A stretch of 64,000 bases of DNA, taken from the NCBI RefSeq assembly GCF_030160395.1, contig NZ_BSOG01000002.1:449280-513279 (forward strand), written 5' to 3'. Position 1 is the first letter of the stretch. Every line of letters starts with the position of its first letter. The DNA comes from Chitinimonas prasina (lineage in GTDB: Bacteria > Pseudomonadota > Gammaproteobacteria > Burkholderiales > Chitinimonadaceae). Shown piece after piece: positions 9,584 to 19,336 of this stretch. The position numbers and the translations under genes were made by a program. The notes under the pieces were generated by a model. The model made no database searches. It saw only the letters and a program-made list of their open reading frames with translations, and was not told the origin of the DNA.

Positions 9584-11128
9584 GTGCGTCACACCTTGCT
9601 CGCATCCCTGCTGACCTTAGCATTTCTCAACACCGCCCAAGCCGCCCCCGCCAAGAAGATCTGGATCACCGTAGGCGACGACGCCTACGCCCAACTGCAG
9701 CGCGTAGCTCCGCAAAGCATCGCCAAGCAATCACGCACCATCTCGGCCGGCCGTGGCGATCAAGGCCTGTTTGCCGAGCAGGTACACGTTGTCGAAGTCG
9801 AGGAGTCCAGCCTGCACTCACTGTCCGAAGCCGTGCACGAGGAACTGCACCGCTGCGGTGGCTTCATCGCCCACAATAGCTACGCTGACGCACTGCGCGC
9901 CTTGCAACCAGTACAACCAGCCGCCATCACCCGCCCCAGCTACGCCATCGACAATCAAGCCCAGGTCCAGCCCCTGCTGCCCATGCTGCAGGAAAGCCAT
10001 ATCGCCAGCACCATCGTCACCCTGTCGGCCTTCACCAACCGCCACTTCAAGAGCCGTCATGGCGTCGCCGCATCCGACTGGCTGCTCAAGCACTGGCAAA
10101 GCCTGGCAAAAGGCCGTAACGACATCGTCGCCGAGCAGATCACGCATGCAGACTACCCGCAGAAGTCTGTCATGATCACCATCAAGGGCCAGACCAAGCC
10201 GTCCGAAGTCATCGTCATCGGCGGTCACCTCGACTCGATCCACAAGGGCACCATGGGCGAGGACACCCGCGCCCCCGGCGCTGATGATGACGCATCGGGT
10301 ATCGCCAGCATGACCGAAGCACTGCGCGTCCTGATCGCCCAGGGCTACAAGCCAGACCGCACCATCAAGTTCATCGGTTATGCCGCCGAAGAAGGCGGCC
10401 TGCGCGGCTCCAAGGATATTGCCCAGCGCTTCAAGTCCCAGAACACCAATGTGGTGGGCGTCATGCAGCTGGACATGACCAACTACAAGGGCTCGGATAG
10501 CGACATCTACCTCTACACCGACTACACCGACGCCGCACAAAACACCTTCCTGGCAGACCTGATCAAGACCTACCTGCCCACCTTGAAGGTAGGCCAGGAC
10601 AAATGTGGCTATGGCTGTTCGGACCACGCCTCCTGGACTGGCCAAGGCTATCCGGCCTCCATGCCATTTGAAGCCAGCTTCAGCGGCATGAACAAACGCA
10701 TCCATACCGCGGAAGACACTTTCGAGAACATGGGTAGCCAAGCACAGCACGCGCTCAAGTTCGCCCAACTCGCCACCGCCTACGCCGTAGAGCTTGGTAG
10801 CGATGCCAGCGGTCCCGGCAACGGCGGCGGCCAGACCGAGACCCAGACCGGCTCGCTGAAGCAAGGCCAAAACCTGGCCTACGGCCCTTATCGCCTTACC
10901 GCAGGCGCCAGGCTGACCGCCCAGCTCACCGGCCAGGGTGATGCGGATATCTACCTGCGTGCCGGTAGCGCCCCCACCAAGATGGAATGGGACTGCCGCC
11001 CTTATCGTGGTGACAGCGAGGAAAGCTGCAGCAGCCCGGTAGGCTACAGTGGCGACGTCTACCTGATGGTGGATGGCTACCGCGACGCCAGCTACACGCT
11101 GACGATCAAGCAGGCATCAGGAAAGTAA
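9584..11128 (+). CDS. Secreted M28 zinc aminopeptidase with C-terminal PPC domain
   Basis: Exported leucyl-aminopeptidase-type enzyme that trims N-terminal residues from peptides. I chose the GTG at 9584 because an ATGGAGAA Shine-Dalgarno sequence sits about 5 bases before it; the ATG at 9572 has none. The product is about 514 aa. It opens with a signal peptide (MRHTLLASLLTLAF, cleavage after AQA). The di-zinc site is complete: GGHLDS (near residue 214), DDDASG (near 236), AAEEGG (near 269), QLDMTN (near 297) and RIHTAEDT (near 373). A Gly-rich linker leads to a pre-peptidase C-terminal (PPC) domain of about 90 residues, which is often removed after secretion. This arrangement resembles the Vibrio-type aminopeptidase. 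Confidence 0.95.
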   Translation: MRHTLLASLLTLAFLNTAQAAPAKKIWITVGDDAYAQLQRVAPQSIAKQSRTISAGRGDQGLFAEQVHVVEVEESSLHSLSEAVHEELHRCGGFIAHNSYADALRALQPVQPAAITRPSYAIDNQAQVQPLLPMLQESHIASTIVTLSAFTNRHFKSRHGVAASDWLLKHWQSLAKGRNDIVAEQITHADYPQKSVMITIKGQTKPSEVIVIGGHLDSIHKGTMGEDTRAPGADDDASGIASMTEALRVLIAQGYKPDRTIKFIGYAAEEGGLRGSKDIAQRFKSQNTNVVGVMQLDMTNYKGSDSDIYLYTDYTDAAQNTFLADLIKTYLPTLKVGQDKCGYGCSDHASWTGQGYPASMPFEASFSGMNKRIHTAEDTFENMGSQAQHALKFAQLATAYAVELGSDASGPGNGGGQTETQTGSLKQGQNLAYGPYRLTAGARLTAQLTGQGDADIYLRAGSAPTKMEWDCRPYRGDSEESCSSPVGYSGDVYLMVDGYRDASYTLTIKQASGK

Positions 11129-11137
11129 GTGAGCAAG

Positions 11138-11161
11138 GAGGATGGGTGTAAACCCATCCTC
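11138..11161 (+). terminator. Hairpin after the aminopeptidase gene
   Basis: GAGGATGGG / CCCATCCTC, a perfect 9-bp stem with a six-base loop starting 9 bp after the stop codon. No T-run follows, so it may stop RNA decay rather than transcription. Confidence 0.5.
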
Positions 11162-11219
11162 AGTAGCAAGGGGTGGAGTTGATCAATTATTGACGGCCCC
11201 CATCTTGCCTAGCCCATGA

Positions 11220-11257
11220 AAACAAACAGCCCATCGTTTCCGATGGGCTGTTTGTTT
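11220..11257. terminator. Bidirectional terminator between the M28 peptidase and acnB
   Basis: A perfect 17-bp stem (AAACAAACAGCCCATCG and its complement) around a TTTC loop, 16 bp past the acnB stop. The T-rich arms on both strands suit termination of both convergent genes. Confidence 0.85.
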
Positions 11258-11273
11258 GCAGCACTCGCAGTGA

Positions 11274-13862
11274 TTATTTGACTGCAACCGTGTCGGCCAC
11301 GTCCTGATAATCCTTGATCTCGTTGAAATTCATGTACTTGTAGATTTCACCGGACTTGGCACTCAGCACGCCCATATCGGCCATGTACTCTTCCTTGGTC
11401 GGAATACGACCCAGCTTGGAGCAGATGGCGGCCAGCTCGGCCGAACCCAGGTAGACATTGGAGTTCTTGCCCAGGCGATTGGGGAAGTTACGGGTGGAGG
11501 TAGACATCACGGTGGCGCCTTCCTTCACCTGAGCCTGGTTACCCATGCACAAGGAACAGCCTGGCATTTCCATACGCGCGCCGGCAGTGCCAAAGGTGCC
11601 GTAGTGGCCTTCCTTGGTCAGCTCCTCGGCATCCATCTTGGTAGGAGGAGCCACCCACAGCTTGACGGGGATGTCGCGCTTGCCTTCCAGCAACTTGGAA
11701 GCGGCGCGGAAGTGGCCGATATTGGTCATGCAGGAACCGATGAACACTTCATCAATGGTAGCGCCTGCCACTTCGGTCAGCGTCTTCACGTCATCCGGGT
11801 CGTTCGGGCAGGCCACGATAGGCTCGTGAATATCGGCCAAATCGATCTCGATCACGGCAGCGTATTCGGCATCGGCATCGCCCTTGAGCAGCTCAGGCTT
11901 GGCAATCCAGGCCTCCATGGCCTTGATGCGACGCTCCAGGGTACGGGCATCGGCATAGCCGTTGGCGATCATGTTCTTCATGAGCGTGATGTTCGACGTC
12001 ATGTATTCAATGATCGGCGCCTTGTCCAGATGCACGGTACAGCCAGCAGCAGAGCGCTCTGCCGAGGCATCGGACAATTCAAATGCCTGCTCGACCTTGA
12101 GATCAGGCAAACCTTCGATTTCCAGGATACGGCCGGAGAACACGTTCTTCTTGCCTGCCTTGGCTACCGTCAGCAGACCAGCCTTGATGGCATACAGCGG
12201 AATGGCATTGACCAGATCGCGCAGGGTGACACCGGGCTGCATCTTGCCCTTGAAACGCACCAGCACCGACTCGGGCATGTCCAGCGGCATCACACCGGTA
12301 GCCGCCGCAAAGGCGACTAGTCCGGAACCTGCGGGGAAGGAAATACCGATGGGGAAACGGGTATGCGAGTCGCCACCGGTGCCTACGGTATCAGGCAGCA
12401 GCAGACGGTTCAGCCAGGAGTGAATCACGCCATCGCCGGGGCGCAGGGCAACACCACCACGGGTGCTGATAAAGGCCGGCAGCTCCTTGTGCATCTTCAC
12501 ATCCACGGGCTTGGGGTAAGCCGCCGTGTGGCAGAACGACTGCATCACCATATCGGCGCTGAAACCCAGGCAAGCCAGATCCTTCAGCTCGTCGCGGGTC
12601 ATCGGGCCAGTGGTGTCCTGCGAACCCACAGTGGTCATCTTGGGCTCGCAATAAGTCCCCGGGCGCACGCCCTGGCCTTCCGGCAAACCACAAGCACGAC
12701 CCACCATCTTCTGGGCCAGCGAATAACCCTTGCCACTATCCACCGGCGCCTTGGGCAGGCGGAACTCGGTGCTGACCGGCAGGCCCAGTGCTTCACGTGC
12801 CTTGGCGGTGAGGCCGCGACCGATGATCAGGTTGATACGGCCACCGGCGCGTACTTCATCCAGGATCACATCGCTCTTGAGCTTGAACTCGGCCACGGTA
12901 GCGCCGTTCTTCTCGATCTTGCCAGCGTAGGGGTAGATGTCGATCACATCGCCCATTTCCAATGTGGACACGTCCACTTCAATAGGCAGGGAGCCGGAGT
13001 CTTCCTGGGTATTGAAGAAGATGGGGGCAATCTTGCCGCCCAGGGTCACGCCACCGAAACGCTTGTTCGGCACAAAGGGGATGTCCTGGCCGGTCGCCCA
13101 GACCACCGAGTTGGTGGCGGACTTGCGGCTGGACCCGGTACCCACCACATCGCCCACATAGGCGACCAGATGGCCCTTTTTCTTCAGGTCTTCAATGAAC
13201 TGCATGGGGCCGCGCTTGCCGTCTTCTTCCGGGGTGATGCCGGGGCGGGCGTTCTTGAGCATGGCCAGGTAGTGCAACGGAATATCCGGGCGCGACCAAG
13301 CATCCGGTGCCGGCGACAGATCGTCGGTATTGGTCTCGCCCGTCACCTTGAACACTGTCACAGTGATCTTTTCTGCCACCTCTGGGCGGCTCTTGAACCA
13401 CTCGGCATCAGCCCAGCTCTGCAGTACTGCCTTGGCGTTGGCATTGCCGCTATCGGCGAGTGCCTTCACGTCATGGAAGTAGTCAAACACCAGCAGGGTC
13501 TTCTTCAGGCCATCAGCCGCGATACCGCCCACTTCGGCGTCAGCCAGCAGATCGACCATAGGCTTGACGTTATAGCCGCCCAGCATGGTACCCAGCAGCT
13601 TGGTCGCCAGCGCGCGGTCAACCAGCGGCGACTTCACGCTGCCCTCAGCCACGGCAGCCAGAAAGGAGGCCTTCACCTTGGCGGCATCGTCCACACCAGG
13701 AGGAACGCGATGGGTGATCAGATCAACCAGGGTGGTTTCCTCGCCGGCCGGCGGGTTCTTCAGCAGCTCGACCAGGTCGGCCACCTGTTGGGCGGTGAGC
13801 GGGAGCGGCGGAATGCCCAGGGAGGCGCGTTCGGCGACGTGCTGGCGGTAGGCTTCTAGCAT
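11274..13862 (-). CDS. acnB: Aconitate hydratase B
   Basis: TCA-cycle enzyme that interconverts citrate and isocitrate through a [4Fe-4S] cluster. It is 862 aa, close to E. coli AcnB. The AcnB-specific HEAT-like N-terminal domain ([21 protein letters not shown]) precedes the swivel domain, an order not found in AcnA. The cluster ligands appear in [12 protein letters not shown] and [18 protein letters not shown] and [17 protein letters not shown] are family signatures near the end. AcnB proteins can also act as iron-responsive mRNA-binding proteins when they lose their cluster. The gene faces away from a LysR regulator 201 bp away and ends at a strong terminator. Confidence 0.98.
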   Translation of the reverse strand: MLEAYRQHVAERASLGIPPLPLTAQQVADLVELLKNPPAGEETTLVDLITHRVPPGVDDAAKVKASFLAAVAEGSVKSPLVDRALATKLLGTMLGGYNVKPMVDLLADAEVGGIAADGLKKTLLVFDYFHDVKALADSGNANAKAVLQSWADAEWFKSRPEVAEKITVTVFKVTGETNTDDLSPAPDAWSRPDIPLHYLAMLKNARPGITPEEDGKRGPMQFIEDLKKKGHLVAYVGDVVGTGSSRKSATNSVVWATGQDIPFVPNKRFGGVTLGGKIAPIFFNTQEDSGSLPIEVDVSTLEMGDVIDIYPYAGKIEKNGATVAEFKLKSDVILDEVRAGGRINLIIGRGLTAKAREALGLPVSTEFRLPKAPVDSGKGYSLAQKMVGRACGLPEGQGVRPGTYCEPKMTTVGSQDTTGPMTRDELKDLACLGFSADMVMQSFCHTAAYPKPVDVKMHKELPAFISTRGGVALRPGDGVIHSWLNRLLLPDTVGTGGDSHTRFPIGISFPAGSGLVAFAAATGVMPLDMPESVLVRFKGKMQPGVTLRDLVNAIPLYAIKAGLLTVAKAGKKNVFSGRILEIEGLPDLKVEQAFELSDASAERSAAGCTVHLDKAPIIEYMTSNITLMKNMIANGYADARTLERRIKAMEAWIAKPELLKGDADAEYAAVIEIDLADIHEPIVACPNDPDDVKTLTEVAGATIDEVFIGSCMTNIGHFRAASKLLEGKRDIPVKLWVAPPTKMDAEELTKEGHYGTFGTAGARMEMPGCSLCMGNQAQVKEGATVMSTSTRNFPNRLGKNSNVYLGSAELAAICSKLGRIPTKEEYMADMGVLSAKSGEIYKYMNFNEIKDYQDVADTVAVK

Positions 13863-14042
13863 GATGGGGAACCTTTGCTTGCGGTTGCGATTTTTGGGAA
13901 GCGGCGCGGCTGCTTGCAGCCACAGATCCGGCTATTACCACCTGGCTGCCGGGATCATTCCCATGTCGGCGAGGCGATTTTTGCGAATGGGCGAAGATTA
14001 CGCCCAACCGGCACAAGGCACAAACGAGTATTTGCTACACAC

Positions 14043-14063
14043 GCTGTGAGCTAAAATCACAGC
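14043..14063. promoter_or_regulatory. Palindrome covering the lysR -10 region
   Basis: GCTGTGA and TCACAGC, perfect 7-bp arms around a 7-base spacer, end exactly at the lysR ATG. A TAAAAT box (14052-14057) lies inside. That would place the transcription start at or next to the start codon. It looks like an autoregulatory or divergent-control site. The TGTGA/TCACA arms resemble a CRP site, but the spacer is one base too long. Confidence 0.5.
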
Positions 14064-14954
14064 ATGAAGCCCGATCTCCCCCCACTCAACGCTCTCCGCT
14101 CCTTTGAGTCTGCAGCAAGACTGGAAAGCTTTTCCGCTGCTGCCAACGAACTGTTTGTTACCCATGGTGCTGTGAGCAAACAGATAAAGCAATTGGAGGA
14201 ATGGCTAGGGGTGAAGCTGTTTGAACGCGTGGGCGGCCGCGTCAAGCTGTCTGAAGTCGGCTGGCGCTATCTGGTGCAGGTGCAGGACGGCCTCGATATC
14301 ATCGCCAATGCCACGGCGCAGCTGATGCAACCTAATCGCCAGCGCCGGCTGGTGATCAATTCCACCCCTACCATGGCCATGCATTGGCTGCTACCGCAGC
14401 TGACCGACTTCCAGCGTCAGTATCCTGACGTAGAGCTACGCTTGATGACCAGTGACCGCGACATCAGCCGCTTGGATGTACCGTTTGACCTTGCCATACG
14501 GCGTGGGCCCGGTGATTGGCCAGGCTATATCAGCAAACCCTTTCTGGATGAATGGGAAATACCCTTGTGCAGCCCTGCTTTGCTGGAGCGACACCCAATA
14601 CGCGAACCCGCAGACCTGGTGCACCACACGTTGCTGCATGCCGATACCCGTCCCACGGCCTGGCAGCGTTGGCTGACGCTAGCCGGCGTCCCTGATCTGA
14701 AACCGGCCGCCAGCCAGCAATTCGACCATTTCTACCTGGCCCTGCAGGCTGCCATGGATGGCCTGGGCGTCACCCTGGGTCCTTTACCTATGATGCAGGC
14801 CGAAATCGAGGCCGGAACACTGATTGCCCCCTTGCGTGGCCCTATCGTACCGGTACGGGGCTATTGTTGGATCGCCCCACGCGCCATGATGAACGACCCC
14901 GCCATTACAGCTTTCTGCCAATGGCTGGAGGGACGTGCAGCCACCTTGGGCTGA
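14064..14954 (+). CDS. LysR-family regulator (GcvA-like) between acnB and acnA
   Basis: LysR-type regulator of 296 aa. The opening LPPLNALRSFESAARLESFS and VTHGAVSKQIKQLEEWLG form the HTH and resemble the GcvA/AmpR subgroup. The effector domain follows, with RRLVINSTPTMAMHWLLP near residue 92. There is no Shine-Dalgarno sequence before the ATG, and a palindrome containing a TAAAAT box ends exactly at it, so the mRNA may be leaderless. It is divergent from acnB and 144 bp upstream of acnA in the same direction. Control of one or both aconitases is an inference from this position. Confidence 0.9.
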   Translation: MKPDLPPLNALRSFESAARLESFSAAANELFVTHGAVSKQIKQLEEWLGVKLFERVGGRVKLSEVGWRYLVQVQDGLDIIANATAQLMQPNRQRRLVINSTPTMAMHWLLPQLTDFQRQYPDVELRLMTSDRDISRLDVPFDLAIRRGPGDWPGYISKPFLDEWEIPLCSPALLERHPIREPADLVHHTLLHADTRPTAWQRWLTLAGVPDLKPAASQQFDHFYLALQAAMDGLGVTLGPLPMMQAEIEAGTLIAPLRGPIVPVRGYCWIAPRAMMNDPAITAFCQWLEGRAATLG

Positions 14955-15098
14955 TGTAGCCGGCAGCCTCATGGTCAATACCCACATCGCAATGGCTTGC
15001 ATCCTGCCGGGCATGGTCGAAGATAAGGAGATTGACGAACCACCAGACTGCCGCCCAGTCCTAATCGAAACACCCGCATTCCGTTCGGAGGAAGCACC

Positions 15099-17798
15099 AT
15101 GCCCCACAATCTGCACAATACCCTCAAGTCGCTGACGCTCTCTTCGGGCATCCAGCTGCAGTATTACAGCCTGCCTGCACTGGAGGCTGCTGGCGTGGGG
15201 CCGATCAGGCAGCTGCCGGTATCGATAAGGCTAGTGCTCGAAGCGGTACTGCGCCATTGCGACGGCAAGAAAGTGGCTGAGGAACATGTTCGGCAGCTAG
15301 CCAACTGGGGGGCATCGGCACCTAGGGTGGATGAAATTCCTTTTGTGGTGGCGCGCGTTGTGCTGCAGGACTTTACTGGTGTCCCGCTACTGGCCGATCT
15401 GGCCGCCATGCGCAATGTCGCAGCCAGGCTGGGCAAGAACCCCAAGACCATAGAGCCGCTGGTACCGGTAGACCTGGTGGTCGATCATTCCGTGATGATA
15501 GATCACTACGGCTCCGCCGATGCCCTACGCCTGAACATGGAGCTTGAATTTCAGCGCAATAGCGAGCGCTACCAGTTCATGAAATGGGGCATGCAGGCAT
15601 TTGACACGTTCAAGGTGGTACCGCCTGGCATTGGTATCGTCCATCAGGTCAATCTGGAATACCTTTTCCGTGGTGTGCAGATACGCGACGGCATGGCCTT
15701 CCCAGACACTCTGGTGGGTACCGATAGCCATACCACCATGATCAATGGCGTGGGTGTGGTCGGCTGGGGTGTAGGAGGAATAGAAGCCGAGGCTGGCATG
15801 CTGGGGCAGCCGGTATACTTTCTGACGCCTGATGTGGTGGGCGTAGAGCTCAAGGGCCAGTTGCGTGAGGGCATTACCGCTACCGACCTAGTGTTGACTG
15901 TAACCGAGATACTGCGACGCGAGAAGGTCGTCGGCAAGTTCGTGGAGTTCTTTGGTGACGGCGCGGCCACGCTAAGCGTGGTGGATAGGGCCACCATAGG
16001 CAATATGGCGCCCGAGTATGGCGCCACCATGGGTTTCTTCCCTGTGGATGAAAAAACCGTGGCCTACCTCAAAGGCACAGGTCGTAGCGATGCAGAGGTT
16101 GAGGCATTTGAAGCCTACTTCAGGGCACAAGAGCTCTTCGGCATGCCGCGTGCCGGCGATATCCAGTACAGCAAGACGCTATCACTTGACCTCGGCACCA
16201 TTGTCCCCAGCCTGGCTGGCCCCAAGCGCCCGCAGGATCGCATTGCGCTACCCGACATGGCGAATACCTTCAACGACCTGTTCAGCAAACCTTTGGCCGA
16301 GAATGGCTTCAACAAACCCGCCGCTAACCTAGCCAGTCGGGTAGTGAGCAAGAAGGACGGCATCGACCTGGGGCATGGTGACGTACTGATCGCAGCCATC
16401 ACCAGTTGCACCAATACGTCCAATCCTGGCGTACTGCTGGCCGCTGGCCTGCTGGCCAAGAAAGCGGTAGAGAAGGGCCTCAAGGTCCACCCCAGAGTCA
16501 AGACCAGCTTCGGGCCAGGCTCGCGCGTGGTGACTGAATACCTGAACGAAACTGGCCTGCAGCCTTATCTGGACCAACTAGGTTTTAATGTGGCCGCCTA
16601 TGGCTGCACCACTTGCATAGGCAATGCGGGTGATCTAGCTGCCGAGTTCAACGAAGCCATCCTCGACCACGACCTGATCGCAGCTGCCGTACTATCGGGC
16701 AACCGCAATTTCGAGGCACGCATCCACCCCAATATCAAGGCCAACTTCCTGGCCAGCCCCCCTTTGGTGGTGGCCTTTGCACTGGCAGGCCGCGTCAATA
16801 TCGATATGGAGACGGAAGCCCTGGGTCTGGGCCGGGATGGCCAAGCCGTGTTCCTGCGGGATATCTGGCCTGGCAGTAATGAAATCGCCGCGCTCATGCA
16901 CCATGCCATGAACCCGCAAACCTTCCGCCGGCTTTATGGCGACTTCACTCGCGATCATGACCTGTGGAATGCCATTCCTGCGCCGACAGGGCAGGTCTAT
17001 ACCTGGCCGGACTCGACCTATATCGCCCGCCCACCGTTCTTCGACGAATTCAGTATGAGCACGGGACAGATAGGCAATATCGTTGCCGCACGCGCATTGC
17101 TGCTGCTTGGCGACTCGGTCACCACCGACCATATCTCTCCTGCGGGCTCGTTCAAGGAAACCACACCAGCGGGCCGTTACCTGCTGGAGCACGGCGTGCA
17201 AAAGCCAGACTTCAACAGCTATGGCAGCCGGCGCGGCAACCACGACATCATGATAAGGGGCACCTTTGCCAATGTGCGGGTAAAGAACCTGATGCTGCCA
17301 CCCAAGGATGATGGTAGCCGGGTAGAGGGCGGCTACACCCTGCTGGATGGTGTGCAGGCTACCGTGTTTGATGCGGCGATGGAGTACATCCGCCGCGGCA
17401 CTCCCACCGTGGTTTTTGCTGGCGAAGAATATGGTACTGGCTCTAGCCGGGACTGGGCCGCCAAAGGTACGCAACTCCTTGGCATCAAGGCGGTGGTTGC
17501 GCGCAGCTTCGAGCGTATCCATCGCTCCAACCTGGTAGGAATGGGCGTACTGCCGCTACAGTTCAAAGGCAGTGATAGTGCGGAATCGCTCCATATCAGG
17601 GGCGACGAAACCTTTGATATTGTGGGTGTGAATGAGGCCCTCAAACCGCAGCAGGACCTGAGCCTGCGCGTCACCCGCCATGATGGCAGCCGCTTTGAAG
17701 TCAGCGTCCTATGCCGCATCGATACTCCGATAGAAGTGGACTACTACAAGCATGGTGGCATCTTGCCTTTTGTGCTGCGAGAACTGATGGCCCGTTAA
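15099..17798 (+). CDS. acnA: Aconitate hydratase A
   Basis: Second aconitase, of the AcnA/IRP type, 899 aa. It catalyses the same citrate-isocitrate reaction; in other bacteria AcnA is the more stress-tolerant form. Visible motifs are [34 protein letters not shown], the cluster cysteine in SCTNTSNP, the GCTTCIGN pair, and the swivel-domain block [16 protein letters not shown]. The YYSLPALE start and the length favour AcnA over the 2-methylcitrate dehydratase AcnD. No prp genes are nearby. A CGGAGGAAG Shine-Dalgarno sequence precedes the ATG. Compared with neighbours, this gene uses ATA, CTA and AGG codons rather often. Confidence 0.95.
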   Translation: MPHNLHNTLKSLTLSSGIQLQYYSLPALEAAGVGPIRQLPVSIRLVLEAVLRHCDGKKVAEEHVRQLANWGASAPRVDEIPFVVARVVLQDFTGVPLLADLAAMRNVAARLGKNPKTIEPLVPVDLVVDHSVMIDHYGSADALRLNMELEFQRNSERYQFMKWGMQAFDTFKVVPPGIGIVHQVNLEYLFRGVQIRDGMAFPDTLVGTDSHTTMINGVGVVGWGVGGIEAEAGMLGQPVYFLTPDVVGVELKGQLREGITATDLVLTVTEILRREKVVGKFVEFFGDGAATLSVVDRATIGNMAPEYGATMGFFPVDEKTVAYLKGTGRSDAEVEAFEAYFRAQELFGMPRAGDIQYSKTLSLDLGTIVPSLAGPKRPQDRIALPDMANTFNDLFSKPLAENGFNKPAANLASRVVSKKDGIDLGHGDVLIAAITSCTNTSNPGVLLAAGLLAKKAVEKGLKVHPRVKTSFGPGSRVVTEYLNETGLQPYLDQLGFNVAAYGCTTCIGNAGDLAAEFNEAILDHDLIAAAVLSGNRNFEARIHPNIKANFLASPPLVVAFALAGRVNIDMETEALGLGRDGQAVFLRDIWPGSNEIAALMHHAMNPQTFRRLYGDFTRDHDLWNAIPAPTGQVYTWPDSTYIARPPFFDEFSMSTGQIGNIVAARALLLLGDSVTTDHISPAGSFKETTPAGRYLLEHGVQKPDFNSYGSRRGNHDIMIRGTFANVRVKNLMLPPKDDGSRVEGGYTLLDGVQATVFDAAMEYIRRGTPTVVFAGEEYGTGSSRDWAAKGTQLLGIKAVVARSFERIHRSNLVGMGVLPLQFKGSDSAESLHIRGDETFDIVGVNEALKPQQDLSLRVTRHDGSRFEVSVLCRIDTPIEVDYYKHGGILPFVLRELMAR

Positions 17799-18034
17799 AC
17801 ATCGCCACAGTGCGAAAGGGTAAGTCGGGCGGGGGTACATCGGCGAGACGCCGTGCTGTAGGGTGCAGTGGCGCTAGAGTGGTGCGAAAACCTGGCGCGA
17901 GCCCACACTATTGAGAGGTGGGGTCGGACTGTACTAGCGCCAGGGAAACCCTGGCGCTATCGATTGCGGAAGGCCGAGCAGCCGCTTCTCAGTTGCTTGA
18001 GTTCATCACACGCGCTGAGTATCCATCTGCGTCA
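17799..18034. other. Gap between acnA and the glycosyltransferase gene
   Basis: 236 bp between convergent genes. It holds a perfect 11-bp inverted repeat (TAGCGCCAGGG, loop AAA, 17935-17959) without a T-run. A partial copy of its arm (CCTGGCGCGA) occurs at 17891-17900. No credible gene is seen. Confidence 0.5.
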
Positions 18035-19237
18035 TTAGCGGCCTGTGGCCGTTTGGGGTTGCACTGCCTCGTCGGGCAGCGCACTCGCTTGTGGCAACAC
18101 GGTCTGTCGATAGAACGCCAGCAACCTCTCCGCCGTCGCCGGTGCGCTCCAGCCTTGCGCATAGTCACGGGCAGCCATGCCCAGTTGCTGTCGTTTCTGC
18201 GGATCTTGCAACAGCGCCACCAGCTTGGCGGCAAAGTCATCGGCATTGTCGCTGGTACAGACACACCCTATGCCCGGCCCCAAGATATCCCTCGCCCCCA
18301 TGGCTGGAATGCCCAGTACCGGCACGCCCATGGCCATGGCCTCCAGCAGTACCAGGCCCTGGGTTTCTGTGGTCGAACCAAAGACAAACACATCGGCCGC
18401 CCGATAGCAGTCTGGCAATGCCTTGGCCCGGTCCAGATAGCCCAGAAAGCGCACATGCTCTCCCAGCCCCAGTTGGGTGGCGCGAGCCTGCAGGTGCGCC
18501 AGTGCCGGCCCTTCCCCGGCGATCAGCAGCAGCAGTCGTGGGCGCTGTAGCCGGGCTCTGGCTGCCACTTCCAGCAGCAGGTCGATATTCTTCTCGTGCG
18601 CCACCCTGCCTACAAACAAGGCCAGCTCACGGTCAGGCGCTATGTCATGTTGCTGCCTGAAACCTGCGCCATCCCCCTCGGCAAACTGCCGCAAGGGTAT
18701 ACCAGTAGGTATCACGGCTATGGGCACCGTCACACCATAGCGCCGCAAGCCATCGTGCATGGCACTGGAGGGGGCAATGACACCTGCCAGGGCATTGCAC
18801 TGGCTGCGTGAAAACCTCCTGGCCAAGGCGCGCGTCAACACGGCAGGCAGCAAGCGGGCATAGTGGTGCAGGTACTCTTCAAAAAAGGTATGGTAAGTCG
18901 CCACTACCGGCACCCCAAGCTGGCCTGCCAGCGCCATACCGGCGTAATGGGCTATGAAGGGTGTCTGGATATGGACCAGATCGTATTGGGCTGCCTGCAA
19001 CTGCGGTAGCAGGCGCCGTACCAACCCCCGCCGCATCATCCTGTCTTCCGGATCAAACGCCAGATAACGTGATGGCACCCGCCATACCCCGGGTTCGTCC
19101 AGTTCATTGGGGTAGGCCGGCGCGATCAGATCTACCTGCACATCCAGCGCAGCCAATGCTTCACGAAAGGTCTGTATCGAGGTGGAGACCCCGTTGACCC
19201 GGGGGAAATACACATCGGACACCATCAAGACGCGCAT
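18035..19237 (-). CDS. GT4-family glycosyltransferase
   Basis: Retaining glycosyltransferase of the GT-B fold, 400 aa. The N-terminal half starts MRVLMVSDVYFPRVNGVST, the typical Gly-rich acceptor-side loop. The C-terminal half carries LFVGRVAHEKNIDLLL and a late STTETQGLVLLEAMAMGVPV block. The latter is the E-x7-E motif that binds the sugar nucleotide. The closest look is to enzymes that glycosylate diacylglycerol or phosphatidylinositol, but the acceptor cannot be fixed from sequence. The gene has no obvious operon partner. The GGDEF gene to its right is on the same strand, 99 bp upstream, and the two could be co-transcribed. Confidence 0.9.
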   Translation of the reverse strand: MRVLMVSDVYFPRVNGVSTSIQTFREALAALDVQVDLIAPAYPNELDEPGVWRVPSRYLAFDPEDRMMRRGLVRRLLPQLQAAQYDLVHIQTPFIAHYAGMALAGQLGVPVVATYHTFFEEYLHHYARLLPAVLTRALARRFSRSQCNALAGVIAPSSAMHDGLRRYGVTVPIAVIPTGIPLRQFAEGDGAGFRQQHDIAPDRELALFVGRVAHEKNIDLLLEVAARARLQRPRLLLLIAGEGPALAHLQARATQLGLGEHVRFLGYLDRAKALPDCYRAADVFVFGSTTETQGLVLLEAMAMGVPVLGIPAMGARDILGPGIGCVCTSDNADDFAAKLVALLQDPQKRQQLGMAARDYAQGWSAPATAERLLAFYRQTVLPQASALPDEAVQPQTATGR

Positions 19238-19336
19238 GCCAAGCCTCTGGTTTCAGCAAGATAGACACACGCCAGACTAGGCCTGGTTTATCTCAGCCAG
19301 ATGACAGTGCGTGGCCACAGCTTTGTGCCGGCCGCC

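Noticed and set aside
12363-13859. Long plus-strand open frame within acnB
   Set aside because: Antisense to acnB, with His/Gln/Gly-rich composition typical of shadow frames.
14043-14063. CRP site before the lysR gene
   Set aside because: TGTGA and TCACA are separated by 7 bases, not 6, and the site sits over the -10 box and start codon. A LysR or other dyad site is more likely.
15099-17798. AcnA as 2-methylcitrate dehydratase AcnD
   Set aside because: Its length, the YYSLPALE start and the absence of prpB, prpC or prpF nearby fit AcnA better.
17918-18550. Open frame over the end of the glycosyltransferase gene
   Set aside because: Antisense to conserved GT4 sequence; no start signal and no recognisable domain.
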